Assembly (NCBI RefSeq): GCF_000789235.1
Contig: NZ_KN525716.1
Location: 2,400,100 to 2,464,099 of the forward strand
Direction: 5' to 3'
Source: Wocania ichthyoenteri Th78
Lineage (GTDB): Bacteria > Bacteroidota > Bacteroidia > Flavobacteriales > Flavobacteriaceae
Length of the DNA: 64,000 nucleotides
Part shown: in pieces, positions 19,486 through 29,130 of the stretch
Layout of the letters: each line of letters starts with the position of its first letter
Numbering within the stretch: position 1 is the first letter of the stretch
Notes under the pieces: generated by a model
The model's input: only the letters and a program-made list of their open reading frames with translations
Database searches by the model: none
Told to the model about the DNA's origin: nothing
Made by a program: the position numbers and the translations under genes

Positions 19486-22041
19486 TTAATGAACAATTGT
19501 TTTTTTGCTTTCCTGTTTATTTATATGTTCAATAATCAATTTAGCATTGAGTTCTTTTGTGTCGTCCATATAAAAATCACCATTCTCTCCATTACCGAAC
19601 CATCCTAATATCTTGTGATTTCCAATCTGGAAACCTTTTACATGGTCATACTTAATTTGTTTTACTTCTAGCGGTTTTGTTCCTTTGTGATGTGGTATCA
19701 TTAGAGTTAAGAAATGTACTTCTTTCTTTTTATTTAGACTTGAAGCAGAAAAATGCCATTGATTTGGTGATCCAGCAGCATTTTTACCTGGATCGACATT
19801 AAACTTATCTGTTTGTTTCATTCTTAGCTGCTCTGATGATAATATATATATATCCAACATAGCATTCCCTTTCTGAACTAACAGTTGTTGTTTTGCATCG
19901 TCCATTTCCATTTTTTCTAGAGAGTGTAGCAAAAAATCAAATGTAGCGGAATCTTCAGTTTTAATATAATCCTTTACAATAATCCAAGGGTTTTTTTTAT
20001 CATGATTGAATACAATAGTTCGACGTACGTCCTGGACTTTAGTATCTATAATTGGGCTTGGTAATGGCTCCTTAAGATTCTCCTTCCATAGCTCGATAAC
20101 CTTTTTGTTCATGGGTAAATTATAGCCTCTGGAACATTCACCAGTCACTATGGTAAATTCATCGTCAAATGAGTATTTCTCAATGGTCCCACTTGCTTCC
20201 ATAGATTGAACATTTTGTCCTCTCCCATTGACCAATATGGCATTATGTGCTTTTGTTTGACGACTCCAAAGAAAATGATGGGGACCACCATACCAAGGGT
20301 AATACCCTGAATCAATAATTAACGACTCACCATAAGCATTTATTTGAAAACTGTTTTGGTCAGCGTGACTATGGCTGAAAGAACCATATGGACTTGATTT
20401 AAAAAGTATCCATACATCATTTTCAGCATTTCCTAAATCTGAATGCATTGCTACCCAGCCAATATCATTGAACAGTTTTGATTGTGGCAGCTTATCTGGT
20501 TTGATAGGTTTAAGATTTGTAGGATTTAAAGATAAAATACTTATCACATCCTCCATATAATATCCTTTCCACAAATATTTTTCGGATAAAAGCTGTTCGC
20601 TACTAACTTTTTTATTCTTATTTGGATTAATGTTTTCGGCTTGCCAGAGTAAAACAGGGTCGTTATAAGTATTGGCATATCTTTGCATTAATATTTTGTC
20701 TTTTGGGCGATGTGCGTCTTCTCCGCCATCACCAAAAGCACCACGTGTTGCATATGGAGGAAAGCAATAAACTCCAAAGTAACCGTTATTTTGAAAAAAG
20801 GGTTTATTATATAAATTAACCGTGCTACAAAGATTCAATGCTTCAACAAAGTTGGTTTGATATAGATTGTAGGTGCTGGAATAAGAAAGTCCCTGAGACC
20901 ACCCACCATCATCTCCGCCCCATGCAGGAAAAGATGTAAGATAACATTGGAGCACGTAATCTAGCCATTTTTCAGCGTCTGGAAGGTCTCCTAAGGTGGA
21001 TAGTGCCGCTATTCCAGTAAAAGGAAGGGATCTTATTGTGTGATTGTCCCAAGGTTCTGAAATAAATTTAACATCAGTATAACGTTTCAACATTTGATTT
21101 CCACGATCATTTAGACTGGATAAAACGGCTTTCTTTTCATCAGTACTCAGTTCATTTTTCACCCAGTCGTATACAATTGCCATACGCTCTAAGAGAGGCA
21201 TACTGGCTTCTGTATTTCCCATAAATCCACTAGCTTGAGGAACCCTGAAAGATGTTATTCCATCTGGATTCCAACTCGCAAAATGCACTAACCATTTTTT
21301 AGCACCATCAAGATATTTTTGTTCATTCGTTATTTTCCAAACCAAAGCCATTCTAACCATGTTCGCAGTGCCTGTTTTGGCTGGTCTGTAGATTCTGCGC
21401 CATTCGGAAACTTCAAAAATGCTATCTTTATATGGAGCTGGTTCTGGATAAAGGGGTTGTGAAATAGCAGAATCAGCTAAAGAACGACAGAGTTCCCAAA
21501 AAGGTACTTTTTTAGGGGTTTTTGCAACATTATCTTGAAGATTTGTAAGTATCGAAGGTGTTAAAAAAATTCTTGAACTTATTTTTTTAAGTTGTTCTTT
21601 AAGCTCTGTTATATCAGGCATGACCAAAGAGGGAAGTTTTTTGCCTACGGTAAATGTTCTTAATTTTGAACGGCCCAATACATTTTCCAAAGAATCATTA
21701 TATATGATTATCCAACTATATTCTGCTGGATCAAGTTCTTTTTTTAAGGTAGTAATTGTATTGCTTAGCCTTTCTTTTTTTAGAAGAATTTCTTTATTGT
21801 TTTTACCTTTAAAAAGAATAAAATCATAATTATAGGCTTTTTCATTTTTTGTCCAAGTAAACCCAGGAGGGTTTACTTGGACTTTCATCTTATTCTTAGG
21901 ATAATATCCTAAATGTAATCCATCAGGTTTAGTTTCAATTACCTCAAAATCGGTGAGAAGACTATTTTTATCCTGAGTGTAACCGTAGGAAACTATTAAA
22001 ATCAAAACTAGTGATATTTTCAGTTTTTTTAGAATTTTCAT
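19486..22041 (-). CDS. DUF4962/heparinase II-III-family polysaccharide lyase (PL15/PL35-like), secreted
   Basis: 851 residues with a signal peptide ending near YGYTQ (residue 23). The N-terminal DUF4962-type domain includes VNPPGFTW (~57-64). The alpha/alpha toroid includes EPWDNHTIRS with H334, the likely catalytic or neutralising region, and FPAWGGDDGGWSQGLSY. The heparinase II/III-like beta-sandwich includes YGSFSHSHADQNSF and IDSGYYPWYGGPHH. Related lyases cut heparin, alginate or hyaluronan/chondroitin by beta-elimination, leaving a 4,5-unsaturated uronate for GH88. PL15 and PL35 are hard to separate by eye. With GH88 and sulfatases in the same operon, a uronate- and hexosamine-containing sulfated glycan is likely. 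Confidence 0.87.
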   Translation of the reverse strand: MKILKKLKISLVLILIVSYGYTQDKNSLLTDFEVIETKPDGLHLGYYPKNKMKVQVNPPGFTWTKNEKAYNYDFILFKGKNNKEILLKKERLSNTITTLKKELDPAEYSWIIIYNDSLENVLGRSKLRTFTVGKKLPSLVMPDITELKEQLKKISSRIFLTPSILTNLQDNVAKTPKKVPFWELCRSLADSAISQPLYPEPAPYKDSIFEVSEWRRIYRPAKTGTANMVRMALVWKITNEQKYLDGAKKWLVHFASWNPDGITSFRVPQASGFMGNTEASMPLLERMAIVYDWVKNELSTDEKKAVLSSLNDRGNQMLKRYTDVKFISEPWDNHTIRSLPFTGIAALSTLGDLPDAEKWLDYVLQCYLTSFPAWGGDDGGWSQGLSYSSTYNLYQTNFVEALNLCSTVNLYNKPFFQNNGYFGVYCFPPYATRGAFGDGGEDAHRPKDKILMQRYANTYNDPVLLWQAENINPNKNKKVSSEQLLSEKYLWKGYYMEDVISILSLNPTNLKPIKPDKLPQSKLFNDIGWVAMHSDLGNAENDVWILFKSSPYGSFSHSHADQNSFQINAYGESLIIDSGYYPWYGGPHHFLWSRQTKAHNAILVNGRGQNVQSMEASGTIEKYSFDDEFTIVTGECSRGYNLPMNKKVIELWKENLKEPLPSPIIDTKVQDVRRTIVFNHDKKNPWIIVKDYIKTEDSATFDFLLHSLEKMEMDDAKQQLLVQKGNAMLDIYILSSEQLRMKQTDKFNVDPGKNAAGSPNQWHFSASSLNKKKEVHFLTLMIPHHKGTKPLEVKQIKYDHVKGFQIGNHKILGWFGNGENGDFYMDDTKELNAKLIIEHINKQESKKTIVH

Positions 22042-22093
22042 ATACTATTACTTAATTTATTCAACAAAGTTGTTTTAATATCAAAAATATAGT

Positions 22094-23785
22094 TTAAAAT
22101 GCCCCCTTTTCCATTTGCTTAACAGCATAATCACAGGCTCTTGCTGTTAGAGCCATATAAGTAAGTGACGGACTCATGTAGCCAGATGAAGACATACAAG
22201 AACCATCAGTCACAAAAATATTGGAAATATCGTGACATTGGTTATATGCATTAAGAAAGGATGTTTTTGGATCACGCCCCATCCTAGCAGTTCCCATTTC
22301 ATGAACAGCATCTCCGGGTATAGCCGGCCCTTCTTTAACTTCTATATTTTTAAGCCCAGCCACTTCGAGTAATTCTCTAACTTGATCTTTCATATCTGTC
22401 CTCATTTTTAACTCATTATCTCCGTATTCTGCTGTTATTTTTAGTAGTGGCAGCCCCCATTGATCATTATGTTCATTATCCAATTCGACTTTATTATTAT
22501 AGTTCGGTAGGCTTTCTCCATAAGCAGAGAGTTTCATTTTCCAAGGCCCAGGGATAGTCAATGACTGTTTAAGTTCATGCCCGATACCTGGTTTAGATGA
22601 ATCTATTCCTTCTCGCATGGCTCCTCCCCAAATTGCATACCCTCTGAGAAAATCCATTTCTTGACGTTTAACATTTCTAAATCTGGGGATGGCAACAGAA
22701 GCTGGTCTATAACCGTTATATATTTTATCTTTATATCCTTCCAGTATCCCATGAGCAGAAATGCTCTTATGATGATCCATCAAATAATGCCCTAAAACAC
22801 CGCTTGAGTTACCTAAACCATTAGGAAATCTAGATGTCTTTGAATTCAACAATATTCCAGTTGATGCCAATGCAGAAGCACACAAAAATATTACTCGGGC
22901 AAAATATTCAGTAGTTTCATGTGTTTTTTCGTCTATTACCCTAACGCCAATAGCCTTGTTTTGCTTTTCATCATAGATTATAGATACTACAATTGCATGG
23001 GGTTTTAAGGTTAATTTTCCTGTGTCATAAGCTGCCGGTAAGGTAGAGCTGTTGCTGCTGAAGTAGGCTCCGTAGGGGCATCCGGTGTGGCACATATTCC
23101 TAGATTGGCATTGGGACCTACCTTTGAATTGCCCTGGTTCTACTTGGGTGAGATGTGCGGCCCGGTTAGGTATGAGTTTCCTGTCTTTATAGTGGGATTC
23201 TATCCTTTGTTTTATTAATTTTTCAGCATAGTTTAAATCAAACGGTGGTAGAAATTGACCGTCCGGAAAATGTGGTATATTCTCTATTGACCCGCATACG
23301 CCTATAAATTTTTCAACATAATCATACCATGGAGCCAAATCCTTATAACGAATAGGCCAGTCAATACCCACGCCGTCTTTCAAATTAGCTTCGAAATCAA
23401 GATCCCCGAAACGGTACGATCCACGGGCCCAAAGTAGTGAGCGACCACCAGTTTGGTAACCTCTAAACCACCTATATGGCTTGTCAGTAGGTTGTGAGTA
23501 GGGGTGCTCTTTGTCATTTACAAAAAATGGTTTGCTACCAGCTCCAAAGTTATATTTTTTGCTCTGAATGGGATATTGTTCCTTTTCTTCACGAGAAATA
23601 AATTGACGGTATTTGAAATCCCATGGAGCCTTAAAGGTTGTCGTATAGTCCTCTATGTGTTTTACATCTCTACCTCGTTCTAGGACAAGAGTTTCTAACC
23701 CTTTTTCTGTTAATTCTTTCGCTGCCCATCCTCCAGTCATTCCCGACCCGACTACTATGGCATCATAAGTATGGTTCTTATTCAT
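22094..23785 (-). CDS. GMC-family oxidoreductase (glucoside 3-dehydrogenase large-subunit type)
   Basis: 563 residues. The FAD-binding Rossmann motif is VVGSGMTGGWAA near residue 11. The C-terminal domain has HEMGTARMG with the conserved His, then IFVTDGSCMSSSGYMSPSLTYMALTARACDY. It has a cysteine cluster CQSRNMCHTGCPYGAY, seen in members paired with a gluconate-2-dehydrogenase subunit 3 and thought to bind a cofactor. Such enzymes oxidise sugars, in known cases at C3 of glycosides. No Tat signal is seen on this chain; export may occur with the small subunit. It lies between the FG-GAP gene and the lyase. Its closest partner by family is at 25259-25834 on the other strand. Confidence 0.92.
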   Translation of the reverse strand: MNKNHTYDAIVVGSGMTGGWAAKELTEKGLETLVLERGRDVKHIEDYTTTFKAPWDFKYRQFISREEKEQYPIQSKKYNFGAGSKPFFVNDKEHPYSQPTDKPYRWFRGYQTGGRSLLWARGSYRFGDLDFEANLKDGVGIDWPIRYKDLAPWYDYVEKFIGVCGSIENIPHFPDGQFLPPFDLNYAEKLIKQRIESHYKDRKLIPNRAAHLTQVEPGQFKGRSQCQSRNMCHTGCPYGAYFSSNSSTLPAAYDTGKLTLKPHAIVVSIIYDEKQNKAIGVRVIDEKTHETTEYFARVIFLCASALASTGILLNSKTSRFPNGLGNSSGVLGHYLMDHHKSISAHGILEGYKDKIYNGYRPASVAIPRFRNVKRQEMDFLRGYAIWGGAMREGIDSSKPGIGHELKQSLTIPGPWKMKLSAYGESLPNYNNKVELDNEHNDQWGLPLLKITAEYGDNELKMRTDMKDQVRELLEVAGLKNIEVKEGPAIPGDAVHEMGTARMGRDPKTSFLNAYNQCHDISNIFVTDGSCMSSSGYMSPSLTYMALTARACDYAVKQMEKGAF

Positions 23786-23817
23786 ATTATAGTTTTATAA
23801 AAGCTATTTTTATTCTT

Positions 23818-25083
23818 TTAATCAATCAGTTTATTTTCCAAATAATCTCCGTGTTCTTTTCCTTCATTTGCACTACCTGGCCATAGGTTCCAAACCTTGG
23901 ATAAAATATCCAAATCCCCATCCCCGTCAACATCACCAACAAGAGCATCGTGGCCACCTATTTTATTATCTAGTATTACCCTCTCAATAAATTCAATATG
24001 AGAATCGATACTTACATTCTCCCATATATACCAACGAGGGAAAGCACCTTCAGGGAATATTGTATCGTCTTCTTGGTCACAAGTGAAGATATCCTGGTCT
24101 CCATCATTATCAAAATCTCCTACATAAAGTGAATGAAAAGACCCTCTAATACCAGGTGCCGACATCGGCAAAAAATGAGTTGTAAATTCTGGGGTTTCCG
24201 CACCGTCATTCTCTAACCAGGCAGCTCGGGATGCTTGTTGGTCACAGTCCGTCATTACGATATCATTGTCTCCATCTCCATCCAGGTCAATAATCCAACT
24301 TCTAGCAGATAGACCAAAGGGACCTCTTTTGCCAAAGGGCAATTGATGTTTCTTCCATTTTGTTCCACTACTGTCCATATTCTCCAACCATCTGTCTGGC
24401 AAGACAATGTCATTATCGCCATCATCATCTAAATCATTAATGCCCTGTGGAAAGAATCCTGCATGGATACGGTCGTTGGTCACTAAGGCATCCAACGTTA
24501 TGATCGTTTTTTTCCATATCATATCTTGAGTAGGGTTTTCCGGTATCTCATACCAAATCACACCTTCTCCTTCCCCCAATATTACTAAATCCTTTGTTTG
24601 GTTTCTATCCATATCGGCTATAACAACATCATGAACATTCGTGGCTATTGTTGCATCAAACCGGTATCTTTCAAATTTCTGAATTTTAGGATTTTGAGGG
24701 TTTCTGTACCAATACCCTCCAATGATAATATCTTCCCAACCATCTTTGTCTACATCAAAAGTCGTTGCCCCCAAAAACCTGAGCGGCATAGTCCCGATCT
24801 CATGTCTTACCCATTTTATGCTTTCTTGATTTTCAAACCAGTACAAGCCCTCTGCTCCTGTAAAGGCATAGTCCAAATCCCCGTCCTTGTCGAAATCCGC
24901 CATTGCCGAACATCCATAGCCCCAATCGGTTTCACCTGGCAAATCTTGAACTATATATTGATGTTGAAACATTTCCTTGTCTATTTTTTTTGCTTCCTGA
25001 AAAGTATTTCTCTGTTTTTGTTCTTTGCAAGCGATAAAAAAAAATCCTGCAACAAATATTAATATGAAATTTTTATAAAACAT
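23818..25083 (-). CDS. FG-GAP/VCBS repeat lipoprotein
   Basis: 421 residues with lipobox FFFIAC (near C19). About seven FG-GAP/VCBS repeats are seen, such as DFDKDGDLDYAF, DVDKDGWEDII, DLDDDGDNDIV and DVDGDGDLDIL, which form a calcium-binding beta-propeller. It has no ASPIC/UnbV domain, unlike the protein at 6073. It is the first gene of the - strand run that continues into GMC oxidoreductase and lyase, and it is divergent from the small-subunit gene at 25259. A binding or scaffold role at the cell surface is an inference from the fold. Confidence 0.9.
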   Translation of the reverse strand: MFYKNFILIFVAGFFFIACKEQKQRNTFQEAKKIDKEMFQHQYIVQDLPGETDWGYGCSAMADFDKDGDLDYAFTGAEGLYWFENQESIKWVRHEIGTMPLRFLGATTFDVDKDGWEDIIIGGYWYRNPQNPKIQKFERYRFDATIATNVHDVVIADMDRNQTKDLVILGEGEGVIWYEIPENPTQDMIWKKTIITLDALVTNDRIHAGFFPQGINDLDDDGDNDIVLPDRWLENMDSSGTKWKKHQLPFGKRGPFGLSARSWIIDLDGDGDNDIVMTDCDQQASRAAWLENDGAETPEFTTHFLPMSAPGIRGSFHSLYVGDFDNDGDQDIFTCDQEDDTIFPEGAFPRWYIWENVSIDSHIEFIERVILDNKIGGHDALVGDVDGDGDLDILSKVWNLWPGSANEGKEHGDYLENKLID

Positions 25084-25158
25084 GAGTTATTTATTAGGAT
25101 TTATGCTTAGTTTTTTCAATTAATTGTGTTATGTGCTAAATTAATAATTTATTATTAA

Positions 25159-25227
25159 TAATGAAATGAAATGAAACATTTATTTATTTCGTTTAATTTC
25201 TTATTATATTTAAAATGGTTACATTAG
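25159..25227 (+). promoter_or_regulatory. Divergent intergenic region with ATGAA repeats and TACATTAG box
   Basis: Between the FG-GAP gene (-) and the small-subunit gene (+) lie three overlapping ATGAA units (from 25160) and TACATTAG at 25220-25227, 31 bases before the ATG at 25259. The box equals that of susC, but the -33 TTG is absent. A regulator site is possible. Confidence 0.35.
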
Positions 25228-25258
25228 CAAAAAAGAATATATCATAAATTTTTAAATT

Positions 25259-25834
25259 ATGGAAAGACGAGAGGCAGTAGTAAAAATATCATGGATACTG
25301 AAGGCGGCTTTTTTGACACCTACTTTTTTAAGTGTATTGCAAAGTTGTCGCGAAGAAGTTTCAAACACTACCAGCTTGCTGGTATTAAATGGCCTACAGG
25401 GTGATCTGGTAAATGCAATCGCAGATACTATTATTCCTAGAACAACAACTCCAAGTGCTTCTGATGTGGAGGTTGGTAAATTTATGGACTTATTACTTAA
25501 AGATGTTCTTGAAGAAGAGGTTAGGCAAAGTTTTTTAAATGGATTAACTCAATTTGATAAAAATTGTCAATCCTTTACAGGAAGTAGCTTTGTAGAACTT
25601 AGTGAGTTGGCGAGATATGCTTACCTTGAGAAGATAGAGGCGAGAATAGTAGGGGAGTATAATGAAGAATTAGTGCCTTTTTATTCAACATTTAAGCATC
25701 TTACGATTTCAATATATTTTTCAACTGAACAAGGGGTTAAGCAAAATTTAAATTATGTTCCTATTCCAGGCCCCTATAAAGGTGAGATTGAATACAGGGA
25801 AGGAGATAAAATAATGGTCGGTAATAGAATGTAA
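25259..25834 (+). CDS. Gluconate 2-dehydrogenase subunit 3-like protein (small subunit of a GMC enzyme)
   Basis: 191 residues. The N-terminus MERREAVVK with a hydrophobic stretch and Cys at about 30 (VLQSC) resembles a Tat signal with lipobox. The body has IADTIIPRTTTPSASDVEVGKF, typical of subunit 3. Such proteins are needed for export and activity of the GMC large subunit. The nearest large subunit is on the other strand at 22094-23785, separated by the FG-GAP gene, so pairing is inferred. The second pair (35658-37986) is adjacent as usual. Confidence 0.88.
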   Translation: MERREAVVKISWILKAAFLTPTFLSVLQSCREEVSNTTSLLVLNGLQGDLVNAIADTIIPRTTTPSASDVEVGKFMDLLLKDVLEEEVRQSFLNGLTQFDKNCQSFTGSSFVELSELARYAYLEKIEARIVGEYNEELVPFYSTFKHLTISIYFSTEQGVKQNLNYVPIPGPYKGEIEYREGDKIMVGNRM

Positions 25835-26515
25835 AGCCAGAAAAGAATTATATATTTCATATGAACATCATTCATTTGAATGATTAGTAGTCAAAATAAA
25901 ATTTTTTCTTATTCATTTGGGAAATTAAGGTTTAGTGTTATTTCAGTAAGCAAAGTTATATAATAAAATTTGACTATTTTCAGTCCAAAAGATGAAACTG
26001 GTAAGTCTTTGTTGTTGTATAAAGAGTCTTGAAATTGTCAAATACATAGGGTACAGTACTGGGTTTTTTACTTCTTCGGACACACACACATATGTAGTTT
26101 TATTATTTAAGGAGCTTCTTTTATAGAAAACCTTATCTTTTTCTGCAATTTAAAACCCTTTCAAAGTTTGCTTAGGAGTCCATAGTCCTTTACTGAATTT
26201 TAATTTTATAATTTTTTGCAAATGCCCAATAGTCAGTCTATTTCTAATAAGTTTTTTTTCGCAGGAAGAACATTATGGCAATATCCATAGTTACAGCCAT
26301 ACCAGTATTATTAGATACTAAGTAATAAAATTATTTATGCACCTCTAAAAATAATATATATCTATTTATAGATTAGTTGAATACCCGAGTGTAAAAAAAA
26401 TGTTTTGGGTGTTTTATGTTTCGTAATACCGAATATACTAAACGCATTTGTTTTGATTAATAAAAGTTCAAATCTCTTGGTTGTATCAAATATCAACGAT
26501 TATAGTCTTTAAAAA
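25835..26515. other. Gap without a recognised gene
   Basis: About 680 AT-rich bases. A short palindrome ATCATTC-attt-GAATGAT lies at 25867-25884. A 44-codon frame at 25992-26126 (+) starts MKLVSLCCCIKS but has no known relatives that I recognise. Broken reading frames between about 26120 and 26330 on the minus strand look like decayed coding sequence, but I cannot name the family. The gap lies at the 3' side of the esterase pseudogene. Confidence 0.4.
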
Positions 26516-27628
26516 CTAATGGTGCTTTAGGAAGTATTCAAAAAAGGTATATATCTGTTCATTTGATTTAGTTGTAGGGTTGTGTGCTTCCCGATTGGTA
26601 ATTGCTACACGATTATTATACCCTAAAAAACGGTTCAATTTAATTGAATTGTTTAATGGAATCCATCTTTCCAAAGGATCTTCTGACCCTCCTGAAACCA
26701 TAAAGAGACGTGGTGCCATAAGAGCGTGTAACTCATGCAAATCATGCCCTTTTTTTGTTAAAACGAGATATGTCCCTTGAGTTTTGTTGTCTTCAGTCAT
26801 AATACCCCGTTTTAGCCATGGCAGATTATGATAACCCAAATACCAAGGTTCCCAATAATTGACATTCGACCTAGTTTCATCAAAGACTATACCTGCATCT
26901 GAACACACTGCACAGGCAAATTTTTCATAAAGGCATGATGCAAACATTGATAGTGGTTGGAGCTTAGCATGATAGGGATTAGGATAGAATTGAGAATTCG
27001 GTTCGACCTTTGCTTGATTAGAATAAGGATATAATTGAGAGTAAGGAAGAGATTTTTTTATGGCTGATGTGCCTATTGACAATGTTATAAATCCTCTTTT
27101 GGCTAATTCATAGGCAAAATCTATTGATTTAACTTTTGGCCCAACCGGATATTCAGGCTCCTAGAAAACCGTTATCACAGCAGGCTTTATACCTTTTGCA
27201 TCTGGAATCAAAAGATAAGCACCGGTTTTTTCATTTTTAAACCATTCAAACTTTATTTTATACTGCGTAAAATTATCTCCATGAATACTATCCATTATCT
27301 CCATTTGGGGGTTATTGATTAATTCTGGCCATTCTCCCATCATACCGTGCCATTTTCTTAGGATTTCTAATCTACGTAATTTCCAATCCTCTTTTGATGA
27401 AACTGCTCTACCATCATAGTACTCTAGTGGATTTCAATAATTTCCAAAATTCCCTTGAAATTGATTAGGTGGAGAGAAATAAGGTTGAATCAACTGCTAA
27501 ACTGAATCTTTGGGTATAATTTGTCCATTGCATGGGAAAATTATACCCAAAGTAAAGAATATTAGTCCTAATATTGACCTATGATTAAGTTTTTGATAAT
27601 ATTTTATTCGACTAAACGAATGCCTCAT
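26516..27628 (-). pseudogene. Decayed alpha/beta hydrolase (secreted esterase) gene
   Basis: A single frame starts at the ATG at 27628 with a signal peptide (SILGLIFFTLGIIFPCNGQ) and runs to 26516. It carries three in-frame stops: TAG at 27497-27499, TGA at 27434-27436 and TAG at 27161-27163. The protein text is continuous across all three (NPLEYYDGR, AVITVF-stop-EPEYPVGPK). Relatives are exported hydrolases with the ending LHALMAPRLFMVSGGSEDP. The segment with the nucleophile Ser seems missing: QPLSM runs straight into FASCLYEKFAC near 26945, where the family normally has about 35 more residues. This cannot be sequencing noise alone; the gene is dead. It lies 67 bases after the enolase-superfamily gene in the same direction. 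Confidence 0.9.
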
Positions 27629-27695
27629 TTTTTCAACTTTAATTTCAATAAAAGGTTTGTCTTTGCCAAAAAAGGGAATATTCTTTTTGTGATTT

Positions 27696-29099
27696 TTAAT
27701 TCTTAAAAAGACTAGAATAATGGGGTAATGGTAAAAATAAGCCAGCACTTTCTTTATAAAACTCCTCATTTGTGTTGAAAATTCCATGCGCTGGTTTGTT
27801 CCATGTAGCTCTTCCTTTGGGGTGGTAATCTACCATTGTCTCCCAGTTTTTATAATTTTGATGACCATTAGTTTCTAATAAGCCTTCCTTTAAATTTGGC
27901 AAAGGGGCTAATCTGGCAGCGATACATTTATTCCAATCTACCAATACTGGGTTAACAGTTAGGTCTGCACACAAGCAAGGGATGTTTCGATCATATGCTA
28001 ATTTTGCTATTTTCATGGTCATACTCAGTGTTTTTGCTACGGGTTTCAGAGCCATTGCTGAATAACCCATTTCCATTCGTATCAATGCATCTTTATCGGT
28101 ATGGGCACTTTCATCTGCAGCTATTCTAACATCAATATCAGATACATCCTGATCGAAAGATTCTGGAAAAGGTTCTTCAACAATCATGATTTGATCAAAA
28201 GAGCCAATTTTTTTACAATGATCTAAAAACCTATTAAATGTTTCCTTTGATTCATACCTGCCATTGGCATCTAGGTAATAAAGTATTTTCCCTGTAGGCG
28301 AATTCTCAGGACTTATGGATCCTAGTTTTTTTTGAATAAGTTCCATGCGTAGCATGTCCTTTTTAAGCATTTCTTGTTGAGTGCCTGGAGAGCCAATTTT
28401 TATTTTTAAAAAATAATAACCTTCTTTACCTAATTTTTCTATCTCAGATTCAGGTGTAGAATAGGAAACAGAAGGTATGCTGGCTATTTTTCTATGTTTG
28501 TAAGAAAGTCCATGTTTATAAGTATCTGGAATAAGGTCGTCAAAAGAAGTTATATTATTCTGTTTGGCATAAAGCAACCATGCGGCATTATCTATTGAGA
28601 CCAAGGCATTAAGGGTAAAAGTTTTTCGTAAATTGGGATTACTTGTAATTTTGATTCCATAAGAATGTACATCATCTAATATAGTATCTGTCATTTGAAT
28701 AGGAGAATCAAAGGATTGGTCTTTTATTAATTGTAAAGCCTTACAGGTCAAATTGTACATAAGGGAATTGCTTCCGCTTTCAGACCAAATTGACGTCACT
28801 TTTAAATCTGACCATAATGGGCTTTGAATACCTAAGCCGATGCTTCTATTTCCAGAATAATCTTGTAATTGAGTTGCAACTTGCCACAATCGGGTGATAT
28901 ACCCACCTTTAAATCCATATGAATGAGTTAAAGGTTCTCGTTCAAATGCAGCTTCAGCTTTATGTATTAATAAGGACTTTTTTAATTTAACCTTGTTTTG
29001 TGTCATCATAATGTTTGGTAACCCTAATGTTAATGCTCCTGCAAGTAGTGTCGTTTTTTTTACAAAACCTCTCCTTCCTGATTCGTAATTTGAGATCAT
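27696..29099 (-). CDS. Enolase-superfamily (mandelate racemase/muconate lactonizing type) protein with Tat-like signal
   Basis: 467 residues. A twin-arginine signal SGRRGFVKKTTLLAGALTLG (8-27) suggests export. The catalytic barrel shows K232-x-K234 (FLKIKIG), D277 (YYLDANG), E308-E309 (VEEPFPE), D329-E330 (AADESAH) and K352 (MALKPVAK), all in the order of the superfamily. Members dehydrate, racemise or cycloisomerise acid sugars; the exact substrate cannot be predicted. Being exported is unusual for this family. It is transcribed after the Gfo/Idh/MocA gene at 29131-30141, with a 31-base gap, and before the esterase pseudogene. Confidence 0.87.
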   Translation of the reverse strand: MISNYESGRRGFVKKTTLLAGALTLGLPNIMMTQNKVKLKKSLLIHKAEAAFEREPLTHSYGFKGGYITRLWQVATQLQDYSGNRSIGLGIQSPLWSDLKVTSIWSESGSNSLMYNLTCKALQLIKDQSFDSPIQMTDTILDDVHSYGIKITSNPNLRKTFTLNALVSIDNAAWLLYAKQNNITSFDDLIPDTYKHGLSYKHRKIASIPSVSYSTPESEIEKLGKEGYYFLKIKIGSPGTQQEMLKKDMLRMELIQKKLGSISPENSPTGKILYYLDANGRYESKETFNRFLDHCKKIGSFDQIMIVEEPFPESFDQDVSDIDVRIAADESAHTDKDALIRMEMGYSAMALKPVAKTLSMTMKIAKLAYDRNIPCLCADLTVNPVLVDWNKCIAARLAPLPNLKEGLLETNGHQNYKNWETMVDYHPKGRATWNKPAHGIFNTNEEFYKESAGLFLPLPHYSSLFKN

Positions 29100-29130
29100 A
29101 AACTTATATTTTTAAAAAGTTTTTAGTATC

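Noticed and set aside
24598-25062. 154-codon frame antisense to the FG-GAP lipoprotein
   Set aside because: It mirrors repeated Asp/Gly-rich codons of the real gene, and its protein has no family features.
25160-25180. ATGAA repeats as a CRISPR-like or microsatellite array
   Set aside because: Only three short units without spacers; better seen as part of an intergenic control region.
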